Assembly: GCF_000213055.1 (NCBI RefSeq)
Contig: NZ_CM001165.1
Coordinates: forward strand, 2,689,445 to 2,753,444
Reading direction: 5' to 3'
DNA: 64,000 nt
Source: Streptomyces sp. Tu6071
GTDB lineage: Bacteria; Actinomycetota; Actinomycetes; Streptomycetales; Streptomycetaceae
The notes beneath the pieces were generated by a model. It was not told the DNA's origin and made no database searches. It saw nothing but the letters and a program-made list of their open reading frames with translations. This document shows positions 46,015 to 53,786 of this stretch, in pieces (position 1 is the stretch's first letter; every line of letters starts with the position of its first letter). A program made the position numbers and the translations under genes.

Positions 46015-46412
46015 CAGTCGCGGTCCTGCTGGAGCGTGGCCCACAGTCCGTAGCCGTGCATCGCCTGCACGTCGCGCTCCATCTCCTCGCGGCTGCCGCT
46101 GGAGACGACGGCGCGTCCCTTGTTGTGCACGTCGAGCATCAGCTTGGTGGCCTTGTCCTTGGAGTAGCCGAAGTACGACTGGAAGACGTACGTCACGTAG
46201 CTCATCAGGTTGACGGGGTCGTTGTGGACGAGCGTGATCCACGGGAGGTCCGGCTCCGCGACCGCGAAGGACTCGGCCTCGGCGTCGGGCCGCTCCACCT
46301 CCATCGGGGCGGGGGTCGCCAGGCGGGCCGCCGGACGGGCGGCACCGCGCCCGGGTACGGGGGCGGCGGGCGAAGGGGCTGGGGAGACGGACGACACACT
46401 CACGGGGGCCAT
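46014..46412 (-). CDS. clpS: ClpS, N-end rule adaptor of the Clp protease
   Basis: A 132-residue protein. Residues 1-50 are a Pro- and Ala-rich tail; the ClpS domain (about 55-130) contains [46 protein letters not shown]. It delivers proteins with destabilising N-termini to ClpC or ClpA. The start is uncertain, since GTG 46403 is also in frame. It is divergent from pncB with 129 bp between. Confidence 0.92.
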   Translation of the reverse strand: MAPVSVSSVSPAPSPAAPVPGRGAARPAARLATPAPMEVERPDAEAESFAVAEPDLPWITLVHNDPVNLMSYVTYVFQSYFGYSKDKATKLMLDVHNKGRAVVSSGSREEMERDVQAMHGYGLWATLQQDRD

Positions 46413-46505
46413 GCTGCCACTGTCCGGGACCCGTCGCACGAACGGCCCCGTCGGCGCCGCGCGGTCACGCCCCGTACCGGCGTGACCCAGCCCACCCCCA
46501 GAAAT

Positions 46506-46518
46506 CGTCAGAGTGACG
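46506..46518. promoter_or_regulatory. Inverted repeat over the pncB -35 region
   Basis: CGTCAgagTGACG, a perfect 5-bp inverted repeat, covers the position of the -35 box of the pncB promoter. It could be the operator of an NAD-responsive repressor, but I cannot match it to a known consensus. Confidence 0.4.
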
Positions 46519-46528
46519 CTAACTGGGG

Positions 46529-46534
46529 TAGCAT
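46529..46534 (+). promoter_or_regulatory. Probable leaderless -10 element of pncB
   Basis: TAGCAT ends seven bases before the ATG of pncB, and no Shine-Dalgarno sequence is present, so the mRNA probably begins at the start codon. Confidence 0.5.
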
Positions 46535-46541
46535 CCCTCGT

Positions 46542-47885
46542 ATGAACACAGCGGACCTTGGCCTGCCGGTGGACGTCCCGTCGACAGCGCTCTTCACGGA
46601 TCACTACGAGCTGACGATGCTCCAGGCCGCGCGGGCCAACGGCACGGCCGAGCGCCCCTGCGTCTTCGAGGTCTTCACGCGCCGGCTGCCCGAGGGGCGC
46701 AGGTACGGAGTCGTCGCGGGCACCGGGCGCGTGCTCGACGCCGTCGCGAACTTCCGCTTCGACGCGGACCAGCTGGAGTACCTGCGCGCCCACGAGGTCG
46801 TCGACGAGGACACGCTCGCGTGGCTCGCCGACTACCGCTTCTCGGGCGACATCTGGGGCTACCCCGAGGGCGAGGTGTACTTCCCCGGCTCCCCCGTGCT
46901 GCGCGTCGAGGGGACGTTCGCGGAGTGCGTGCTCCTGGAGACGGTGATCCTCTCGATCCTCAACCACGACTCGGCGATCGCCGCGGCGGCCTCGCGCATG
47001 TCCTCGGCCGCCGGGGACCGCCCGCTCATCGAGATGGGCGCGCGCCGCACCCACGAGCTGGCCGCCGTCGCCGCCTCCCGCGCCGCGTGGATCGGCGGCT
47101 TCTCGACGACGTCCGACCTCGCGGCCGGTTACCGCTACGGCATCCCCACGACCGGCACGAGCGCCCACGCCTTCACCCTCGTCCACGACGACGAGCGCGC
47201 GGCGTTCGAGGCGCAGGTGGCCTCGATGGGCCCGGACACGACGCTGCTCGTCGACACCTACGACGTCGAGAACGCGGTCCGCACGGCCGTCGAGGTCGCG
47301 GGCCCCGAGCTGGGCGCGGTACGCATCGACTCGGGCGACCTGCTCCTCGTCGCCCACCGCGTACGGGACCAGCTCGACGCGCTCGGCGCGCGGAACACGC
47401 GGATCGTCGTCACCTCGGACCTGGACGAGTACGCGATCGCCTCGCTCGCCGCCGCGCCCGTCGACGCGTACGGGGTCGGCACGCAGCTCGTCGTGGGCAG
47501 CGGTCACCCCACGTGCTCGATGGTCTACAAGCTCGTCGCCAGGGCCCGTTCCACGGAGCCCGGCGCACCCCTGGAGCCGGTCGCGAAGCGCTCGGTCGGG
47601 GGCAAGGCGTCCGTCGCGGGACGCAAGTGGGCGGCGCGGCGCAGGGACGCGGCGGGGACCGCGGAGGCCGAGGTCGTCGGCACCGGCGAGGTGCCGGACT
47701 CGCTCGGCGCGGACCTGCTTCTCGTACCGCTCGTGACGAAGGGCGAGGTCGTGGGCCGCGAGCCCATGAGCGCGGCCCGCGACCGCCACAAGGCGGCCCT
47801 GGAGGGGCTGCCGCTCTCGGCGACGCAGCTCTCCCGCGGCGAACCGGTGATCCCGACGGAGTACCACCTGGACGCCAAGGGCTGA
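46542..47885 (+). CDS. pncB: Nicotinate phosphoribosyltransferase
   Basis: A 447-residue enzyme that makes nicotinate mononucleotide from nicotinate and PRPP for NAD salvage. Typical stretches are [15 protein letters not shown] (about 16-30), [30 protein letters not shown] (about 163), [25 protein letters not shown] and VRIDSGDLL (about 263). It is 147 bp upstream of a nicotinamidase gene that supplies its substrate. Confidence 0.92.
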   Translation: MNTADLGLPVDVPSTALFTDHYELTMLQAARANGTAERPCVFEVFTRRLPEGRRYGVVAGTGRVLDAVANFRFDADQLEYLRAHEVVDEDTLAWLADYRFSGDIWGYPEGEVYFPGSPVLRVEGTFAECVLLETVILSILNHDSAIAAAASRMSSAAGDRPLIEMGARRTHELAAVAASRAAWIGGFSTTSDLAAGYRYGIPTTGTSAHAFTLVHDDERAAFEAQVASMGPDTTLLVDTYDVENAVRTAVEVAGPELGAVRIDSGDLLLVAHRVRDQLDALGARNTRIVVTSDLDEYAIASLAAAPVDAYGVGTQLVVGSGHPTCSMVYKLVARARSTEPGAPLEPVAKRSVGGKASVAGRKWAARRRDAAGTAEAEVVGTGEVPDSLGADLLLVPLVTKGEVVGREPMSAARDRHKAALEGLPLSATQLSRGEPVIPTEYHLDAKG

Positions 47886-48032
47886 GAACAGAAGCCGCTC
47901 AGGGGCTACCGCCCGGCCGTAGGCTGGGGGAGCTTGAGGAGCGGGGTGCGGGGCAGAGCCCCACCCACGGCACCCCGCGACAACGCCGGACCGCCCGCCC
48001 CGCCCACCCGCAGAGAGCCGAGGAATCCCGCC

Positions 48033-48617
48033 ATGGCACGCGCCTTGATCGTCGTCGACGTCCAGAACGACTTCTGCGAGGGCGGCAGCCTCGCGGTGAG
48101 CGGCGGGGCCGACGTGGCCGCGGCCGTCACCGAGCTGATCACCCAGGGGGCACGCTTCGACCACGTCGTCGCGACGCGGGACGCGCACATCAACCCCGGC
48201 AACCACTTCTCGCGCAACCCCGACTTCGTCCGCTCCTGGCCGCCGCACTGCGTGCAGGGCACCGAGGGCATCGGCTTCCACCCGAACCTCGCGCCCGCGG
48301 TCGCGTCCGGCGCGATCGAGGCCGTCTTCGACAAGGGCGCGTACGAGGCCGCGTACAGCGGTTTCGAGGGCGCGGACGAGAACGGCGCGTCGCTCGCGGA
48401 CTGGCTGCGGGCGCACGACGTGGACGCGGTGGACGTGGTCGGCATCGCGACGGACCACTGCGTACGCGCGACGGCGCTCGACGCGGCCGAGGAGGGCTTC
48501 CGCACGCGGGTCCTGCTCGACCTGACGGCCGGGGTCGCGCGCGAGACGACGGACCGGGCACTGGCCGAGCTGCGCGAGGCGGGGGTCGAGCTGAGCGGGG
48601 AACCGGTCGTGGCCTGA
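48033..48617 (+). CDS. pncA: Nicotinamidase / isochorismatase family hydrolase
   Basis: A 194-residue amidohydrolase. The catalytic triad is Asp9, Lys101 and Cys143 ([34 protein letters not shown]), and Asp50/His52 bind metal. It should turn nicotinamide into nicotinate for the PncB enzyme encoded just upstream. The leader holds TAGGCT, a possible -10, and a GGGGCagaGCCCC hairpin at 47950-47962. GAGG precedes ATG 48033. Confidence 0.9.
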   Translation: MARALIVVDVQNDFCEGGSLAVSGGADVAAAVTELITQGARFDHVVATRDAHINPGNHFSRNPDFVRSWPPHCVQGTEGIGFHPNLAPAVASGAIEAVFDKGAYEAAYSGFEGADENGASLADWLRAHDVDAVDVVGIATDHCVRATALDAAEEGFRTRVLLDLTAGVARETTDRALAELREAGVELSGEPVVA

Positions 48618-48694
48618 TCGCGCCCGCGGCGCGGACCGGCCGACCCGCCTCGCGCCCCGCCCGCCCTGCTCCGGGACCGGCGCCCATCGCATAT

Positions 48695-48722
48695 CGCCCA
48701 GCGCCCAGCGCCCAGCGCCCAG
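48695..48722. repeat. Four tandem 7-bp repeats
   Basis: Four exact copies of CGCCCAG lie in the gap between pncA and the convergent conserved gene at 48750. The unit length would make copy number prone to slippage; no role is apparent. Confidence 0.7.
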
Positions 48723-48749
48723 CGCGAGCATGACAAGCGAGTACGGGTG

Positions 48750-49130
48750 TCAGGCCGCGCGGTTCCCCAGCTCCGCCCCCAGGGCGCCCTGCGGGCGGAG
48801 GAGGGCCGCTATGGGGTGCCACAGCTCGTAGGGGTCGTCCGGGGCCGCGCGCCACAGGAGGCCCTCGGGGTGGTGCAGGACGGCGGTGATCTCGTCGGGG
48901 GTCGGGGGCGCGGTGTTGCCGCGCAGGTAGACGGCCCGCAGGCCGAGGTTGCGCAGCCGGGTCAGGGCGCGGGAACGGTTCTTCGCGCGGACCAGCACGC
49001 GGACGCTCGCGTCGTCGGCGCTCCGGCCCGCCCCCGCCGGGCCGCCGAGCGGGCCGCACGGCGGCCTGGGCAGGGTCAGGGCGACGATCACATCGCCGCC
49101 CGGCAACACGCAGTAACCACTTCCGGTCAT
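48750..49130 (-). CDS. Conserved-looking hypothetical protein
   Basis: A 126-residue protein without a recognised family. It has a hydrophobic start (CVLPGGDVIVALTL) and a compact C-terminal region VRVLVRAKNRSRALTRLRNLGLRAVYLRGNTAPPTPDEITAVLHHPEGLLWR that looks like a small alpha/beta fold. ATG 49130 follows GGGGGTG at usable spacing; an in-frame ATG at 49172 is possible. TTGACA lies 27-32 bp upstream of the chosen start. Confidence 0.65.
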   Translation of the reverse strand: MTGSGYCVLPGGDVIVALTLPRPPCGPLGGPAGAGRSADDASVRVLVRAKNRSRALTRLRNLGLRAVYLRGNTAPPTPDEITAVLHHPEGLLWRAAPDDPYELWHPIAALLRPQGALGAELGNRAA

Positions 49131-49245
49131 CGTTGTCACACCCCCGTAAGACGTCGTGTCAATAAGGACCACATGGACGCATCTAAACGCGATCGGCCGC
49201 CGCCCGCTAGAGGGCGACGGCCGATCATGCTCTGACCTGCGGTGA

Positions 49246-51615
49246 TTACTTCTTCAGTGTGGCGCGGTCCACGTGCACGGTGATCGTCGAGCCGCTGAGC
49301 GGCTGGCTCAGGATCGAGATCGTCGTGTTGGTGTCAGTAATCTTCACGCTCCCGGTGGGGTTCGCCGGGTCGTAGTAGGTGTTGCGGTGGTCGTCGAAGA
49401 TCGGCACGCCGAGCTTCGCCTTGATCTTGGTGGCGACCCCGTCCTTGTGGAGGGTGAAGCCCGCCGAGGGGTACCACGAGAAGGCGGCGTCGTAGGGCTG
49501 GACGCGGTTGCGCATCAGGGTGCCGTCCGCCCACTTCTCGGCCTTCGGGTGGGCGTCCACCGGAAGGATGAGGCCCTCGCCCGGGTGGGCGGTGGTGTTG
49601 TTGTCCGCCTGCGAGGTGTCCCACTTCCAGATCACGAGACCCGGGTTGTAGGAGAAGTGCTCGACCCAGTCGGGACGGGTGCTCGGCCAGCCGAAGTTGT
49701 AGGGGCCGGTCTTGAGCGTCGTGTCGTACGAGACGTACTGGCGGTTCTCGGCGATGTAGTACTGCGGGTAGTCCTTGGTGAAGGACTCGCCGACGCGGCT
49801 GAAGCCCTTGGCGGTCCAGCCGTTGTCACCGTTCTCGACGTCGTCGCTCAGCAGCTCCGAGCCGTCCGCGACGACCTTGATGTCGTCGGCGGTGAAGCCC
49901 TTCATCGCCAGGCCGCCGTCCGTGAGGTAGCGGAAGCGGATGTCGATCTTCTTGCCCGCGTAGGCGTCGAGCGGGTACGAGAGGTCCTGGTAGGCGCCGG
50001 ACGGGCCGGTGAGCGCGGGCTTGTCGCTGCCGTCGCGCGGGAGGGCCTTGCCGTTCGCCGTGCCGTCCAGCGGCTCCCAGTTCGCGCCGCCGTCCGTGCT
50101 GGCCTCGGCGTAGAGGAAGTCGTACTCGGCCTCGATGTCCCACCAGCCCTTGAGGTCCAGGGACGCGGCGGACTTGCCGGTGAGGTCGACCGAGCGGGTC
50201 AGCGTGTTGTTCAGGTTGTCGCCGCTGCCGGACCACCACTGCGTCGCGCCGCTCGCGGGCTTGACGATGGTCGTGGTCACCTCCTTGTCGGGGAGGTTGA
50301 CGACGAGGCCCTGCTTGTCCTTCGTGTTGTACTCGGCGACGCCCAGCTTGGTCGTCGAGCTCTTCGCGGCGTTCGCGGTGCCGTAGTTGAGCCAGCCGAG
50401 CTGGAGCTTGTCCCAGGCGTTCATGTCGCCGGGCAGGTCGCCGATCGCGTTCTTGCCGCGGCCGAGCCAGGAACCGGAGGACATGAGCGACCAGTACGCG
50501 ACGGAGTTGTCGCCCGTGTTCGTCGTGTCGTAGAGGTCGGGGAGGCCGAGGTCGTGGCCGTACTCGTGCGCGAAGACGCCGAGGCCGCCGTTCTCGGGCT
50601 GCATCGTGTAGTCGCCGACCCAGATGCCGGTGTCACCGATCTGCGTACCGCCGGCCTTGTTCTCGGCCGGGCCGGTGCGGCCCTGGTCGGTGCCGTAGGC
50701 GTACCAGCGGTGCGCCCAGATCGCGTCGGTGCCCTGGACGCCGCCGCCCGCGGACTCGTCCTCACCGGCGTGGACGATCTGGAAGTGGTCGATGTAGCCG
50801 TCCGGCTCGTTGAAGTCGCCGTCGCCGTCGAAGTCGTAGCGGTCCCACTGGTCGTACTGCGCCAGGTCCGCCTTGATGTCGGCCGCGGACTTGCCGGCCG
50901 CCTTCTGGTCGGAGACCCACTGGGTGACGCCGTCGCGCACGAGGTCCCAGACGGTGGAGCAGGTCGAGGCACCGCACTTGTTGTTGCCGTAACGGGCCTC
51001 GTTGGACTTGACCTTGACCCAGTCCGTGACCTCGCCGTCGACCGAGTAGCGGCCCGAGGACTGCTTCTCGTAGTACTTCTTCAGGGACTGGACGTTGTCG
51101 TCCTTCGAGTCCGAGAAGTACAGGTCCTGGTAGTGCTTCTGGTTGAAGTCCGCCTGCCAGTCCGTGGAGTTGTCGTTCTTCGCGTCCGGCTTGGCGATCT
51201 GGTTGTGCAGCGGGCCGGGCTGGCCGCCGTACGACGGGTCGACGTCGTCGCCGAATTCGACGAGGATCGTGAAGATCTTGTCCGTCTTCTCGCGGCCCAG
51301 CTCGACGTACTTGCCCTTGTCGAGCTTGAGGACCTTCGAGCCGTCGCGCTCGGTGGTCTTCTTCCGGCCCGTCAGAAGCTGGTTGAGCGCCTCCTGGCGC
51401 TGCGCGTCCTGCTTCTCGCTGAAGGGGCCCTCAAGATTGTGCTCGGCGCCCTTCTTGCCGAGGGCCGGGTCACGGCGCTCGATCTTCTGGCCGTCCTTGC
51501 CGCTCACCTGACCGTCGGCGGCCTGTGCGACCCCGAACGACGCGGCGGTGGCGCCGATCAGGCCGGTCGCCACGGTAACGGCGGCGGCTCTGAGGGCTCT
51601 CCGTTGTCTGCTCAC
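49246..51615 (-). CDS. Secreted immune inhibitor A-like M6 metalloprotease
   Basis: A 789-residue secreted zinc protease. A signal peptide (residues 1-34, VSRQRRALRAAAVTVATGLI...) precedes a propeptide with Lys-rich stretches and the M6 catalytic domain; the zinc motif is HEYGHDLGLPD (about 350). A calcium-type DFDGDGDFNEPDGYID lies before it. The C-terminal part contains VEG/MAM-like beta domains (LKGWWDIEAEYDFLYAEAS). Family members degrade proteins outside the cell. GTG 51615 is preferred for its clean signal peptide and upstream GGGGAGGA; ATG 51666 would add 17 residues. Confidence 0.9.
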   Translation of the reverse strand: MSRQRRALRAAAVTVATGLIGATAASFGVAQAADGQVSGKDGQKIERRDPALGKKGAEHNLEGPFSEKQDAQRQEALNQLLTGRKKTTERDGSKVLKLDKGKYVELGREKTDKIFTILVEFGDDVDPSYGGQPGPLHNQIAKPDAKNDNSTDWQADFNQKHYQDLYFSDSKDDNVQSLKKYYEKQSSGRYSVDGEVTDWVKVKSNEARYGNNKCGASTCSTVWDLVRDGVTQWVSDQKAAGKSAADIKADLAQYDQWDRYDFDGDGDFNEPDGYIDHFQIVHAGEDESAGGGVQGTDAIWAHRWYAYGTDQGRTGPAENKAGGTQIGDTGIWVGDYTMQPENGGLGVFAHEYGHDLGLPDLYDTTNTGDNSVAYWSLMSSGSWLGRGKNAIGDLPGDMNAWDKLQLGWLNYGTANAAKSSTTKLGVAEYNTKDKQGLVVNLPDKEVTTTIVKPASGATQWWSGSGDNLNNTLTRSVDLTGKSAASLDLKGWWDIEAEYDFLYAEASTDGGANWEPLDGTANGKALPRDGSDKPALTGPSGAYQDLSYPLDAYAGKKIDIRFRYLTDGGLAMKGFTADDIKVVADGSELLSDDVENGDNGWTAKGFSRVGESFTKDYPQYYIAENRQYVSYDTTLKTGPYNFGWPSTRPDWVEHFSYNPGLVIWKWDTSQADNNTTAHPGEGLILPVDAHPKAEKWADGTLMRNRVQPYDAAFSWYPSAGFTLHKDGVATKIKAKLGVPIFDDHRNTYYDPANPTGSVKITDTNTTISILSQPLSGSTITVHVDRATLKK

Positions 51616-51658
51616 CTGTGCGCTGTCCTCCCCGGAAGCGGGTTCCGGTCTCGCTTGA

Positions 51659-51691
51659 CGGAACATCACTCGTTCCGACGAATCCCGGAAC
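51659..51691. promoter_or_regulatory. Alternating CGGAAC/GTTCCG sites upstream of the M6 protease
   Basis: CGGAAC at 51659-51664, GTTCCG at 51672-51677 and CGGAAC at 51686-51691 form two overlapping palindromes with spacers of 7 and 8 bp, 44-76 bp before the GTG start. They look like tandem operator half-sites for a dimeric regulator. Confidence 0.5.
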
Positions 51692-51808
51692 ACACGTGCG
51701 GATACACGTGGTTCGCTATTCGACCGGAGAGACGGAAGAAAAACCAGATCTTGACTTGGGGACGGCAAGTGCGTTACCGCTCGCACACGTTCTGCACAGA
51801 AGGGGCAC

Positions 51809-51835
51809 GGGGAGGGGTGGGGTGGGGGTGGGGGG
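51809..51835 (+). other. Strong G-quadruplex motif
   Basis: Five runs of four to six G separated by single A or T bases (runs at 51809, 51814, 51819, 51824 and 51830). Single-base loops give the most stable parallel quadruplexes. It lies about 195 bp upstream of the protease start, on its template strand. Confidence 0.75.
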
Positions 51836-52005
51836 TGAGCGGGGCTCGGCGGGTTCGGCGGGGGGCGAGGCGGGGCTTGGCGGGGGGAGCTTGGCGGGAC
51901 GCTCGGCGGGGGCTTGGCGGCGTGGGGATCACGCTGCTGGGGGCGTTCTCGCGAGGCGCGGATCGGGCGGGTGCGCGGGGCTGGGGGCGAGCGCGGCCGG
52001 GCGGG

Positions 52006-52330
52006 TGCGCGGAGCCGGGGGGCGAGCGGCGGGCCTCGTGAGGGCGGCGTACGCGGGGGCGGGGAGCCCGCGCGGGCCCGGCGGGTTCGAGCAGCGGGGG
52101 GCGAGCGCGGCCGGGTGGGTTCGCTGGCGCGGCCAGGTGGGGTCGCTGGGCAGGGGGCGAGCGCGGGCCGAGCGGTTTTCGGAATGGGCGGCGAGCGCGT
52201 GTCGGGCGGGTTCGCGGGGCGGGCGCGGGCCGGGCGGGTGCGCGGGGCGGGCGGATTCGCGGCGCGGACGGGCGGCGTGCGCGGAGCCGGAGGGGCGAGC
52301 GGCGGGCCTCGTGCGAGCGGCGTACGCGGA
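52006..52330. repeat. Pair of long direct repeats of about 52 bp
   Basis: About 52 bp starting at 52006 (GTGCGCGGAGCCGG...GGCGTACGCGG) recur at 52277 with about three differences, 271 bp apart, inside the G-rich repeat field. Confidence 0.65.
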
Positions 52331-52469
52331 GACGTGAATCCATGCGCCCCCCGTGCCCCGACGCCTCCCCGCCCGCTGCGCTTACCGCGGGACCCGCTGG
52401 GAATGGACGCCGTGAGAGCCACCCGCCGGGCGGCTCGTGCCCTCGTACCCCGTCACAGGACGGTCCCTC

Positions 52470-52718
52470 ATGTCACGTCCGCGCCTCGCCCAACTCGCCA
52501 GCGGTTCCGCGACCGTGCTCCTCACGGTGCTGCTCGTCCTGCTCCTGTCCGGGACCACGTCGACCGCCTGGATCGCGCTCACGTGCGTGGCCGCGCTCGC
52601 CCTCGGCGTCGCGGTCGCCTACGCCCTGCGCCCGCAGGCCCCGCACGCGCCGACCGCCGCCCGGCCGTCCTCCGGCGTCCCCGTCGGCCGGCCCACCGCC
52701 TCCTCGTACCACCGCTGA
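52470..52718 (+). CDS. Small two-helix membrane protein
   Basis: An 82-residue protein with two membrane helices (ATVLLTVLLVLLLSGT, residues 13-28, and WIALTCVAALALGVAVAYAL, 33-52) and a disordered Pro- and Ser-rich tail. No family is recognised. It stands alone after the repeat-rich gap. Confidence 0.62.
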   Translation: MSRPRLAQLASGSATVLLTVLLVLLLSGTTSTAWIALTCVAALALGVAVAYALRPQAPHAPTAARPSSGVPVGRPTASSYHR

Positions 52719-52755
52719 GGCCCGCCGCCGGGCAGCGCCGTTGAGCCCCGCCGGG

Positions 52756-52797
52756 CGGAGCCGTTGAGCAGCCCGTCGAGCGGAGCCGTTGAGCAGC
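52756..52797. repeat. Direct repeat of 17 bp with 25-bp period
   Basis: CGGAGCCGTTGAGCAGC occurs at 52756-52772 and 52781-52797, in the convergent gap between the small membrane protein and the RDD gene. A third partial copy (GTTGAGCCCCGCCGGG) precedes it. Confidence 0.6.
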
Positions 52798-52814
52798 GTC
52801 GCTGAACGGATCGC

Positions 52815-53729
52815 TCAGACCACGACCACCACGGTCTTCGCCGCCTTGTCGTGCAGGCCCTGTTTGTAGGGGCGGTCGATGAACGACCAGCCCCCGCAGA
52901 TCGCGGTCCACACGCAGGCGCAGCAGAAGGCGAAGGGCAGCCACAGCACGGCGGCCCGCACGAGGAGCGTGCGCGTGTCCGGGGTCAGCCCGTTGTCGAG
53001 CCTGGCCACGCGCAGGTTCATGAGCCGCTTGCCGAGCGTCTGCCCGCGCCGCTGGCCCATGAGCACGTCGTAGCCGATGTAGAGGATCGCCGCGACGAAG
53101 GACTGGCCGATCGAGCGGCCCGCGTCGGCGTGGTCGAAGTCGGTCTCGGAGACGCGGAAGAGCAGCGTCAGCAGGTAGACGACGATGCCGACGAGAACCA
53201 TGTCGATGACTCGCGCGAGGACGCGTTTGCCGCTCGGCGCGAGCGGGGCCATCCCGGCGAGCGGGTCACCGGGCGGCGGCCCGTCGGGTCCGCCGGGGTA
53301 CGGGCCGTAGGGGTTCTGGCCCTGACCGCCGTACGGGTTCTGGCCCTGGCCGCCGTACGGGACCTGGCCGCCGTAGGGGTTGTTCGGGTCGCCGCCGTAG
53401 GGGCTCCCGGGTCCGTTCCCGTACGGGTTCTCGGGGCCTTTCCCGTACGGGTTGTCCGGCTCGTTCCCGTACGGGTCGCCGCCGCCGGGCGGGGGCGGGT
53501 TCGCGCCGCCGTACGGGGGCGTGCCGCCCGTGGGGTGCTCGGACGGGGGCCGCTCGCCGCCCGGCGGGTCGTACGCGGAGCCCGGGCGGCCCGGGTCCTC
53601 GGCGGGTCGCTCGCCACCCGGCGGGTCGTAGGGGGAGCCGCCGCCCCGGCCTGCGGGGGGCTGCCGCTTGCGGAAGGGGTCCTCGCCCGGACGGTCCTCG
53701 TCGTCGGGCGGAGGCGGTGCGCTCGTCAT
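52815..53729 (-). CDS. RDD family membrane protein with a PYG-repeat N-terminus
   Basis: A 304-residue protein. Residues 1-160 are Pro-, Tyr- and Gly-rich repeats (PYGNEPDNPYGKGPENPYG and similar), probably disordered and cytoplasmic. The RDD domain (about 168-300) has three helices with KRVLARVIDMVLVGIVVYLLTLL, GQRRGQTLGKRLMNLRVARLDNG and a C-terminal DRPYKQGLHDKAAKTVVVVV. RDD proteins are putative small transporters of unknown substrate. A related gene follows on the same strand upstream. Confidence 0.85.
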   Translation of the reverse strand: MTSAPPPPDDEDRPGEDPFRKRQPPAGRGGGSPYDPPGGERPAEDPGRPGSAYDPPGGERPPSEHPTGGTPPYGGANPPPPGGGDPYGNEPDNPYGKGPENPYGNGPGSPYGGDPNNPYGGQVPYGGQGQNPYGGQGQNPYGPYPGGPDGPPPGDPLAGMAPLAPSGKRVLARVIDMVLVGIVVYLLTLLFRVSETDFDHADAGRSIGQSFVAAILYIGYDVLMGQRRGQTLGKRLMNLRVARLDNGLTPDTRTLLVRAAVLWLPFAFCCACVWTAICGGWSFIDRPYKQGLHDKAAKTVVVVV

Positions 53730-53786
53730 GGCCCGAGTCGAGCGCGGGGCGCGGGGCCCCGCCACGGGACATGGGCCGGTCGGACC

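Larger units (their letters stand above)
51692..52469. other. Long repeat-rich region without genes
   Basis: With 51616-51691 this is an 854-bp gap. The part next to the protease should carry its promoter. From about 51800 to 52330 the plus strand is a degenerate G-rich repeat field of GGCGAGCGCGGCCGGGCGGGTGCGC-like blocks. Frames stay open across it only because stops are rare in such GC content; the encoded Pro/Arg/Ala strings are not protein-like. Confidence 0.7.

Noticed and set aside
48695..48722. CRISPR-like array
   Set aside because: The units are 7 bp and directly adjacent, with no spacers; no cas genes are present anywhere in the window.
51616..52422. An in-frame upstream extension that would lengthen the M6 protease to over 1000 residues
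   Set aside because: The added part is Pro/Arg/Ala low-complexity sequence from a degenerate G-rich repeat, and a normal signal peptide with a ribosome site occurs at 51615.
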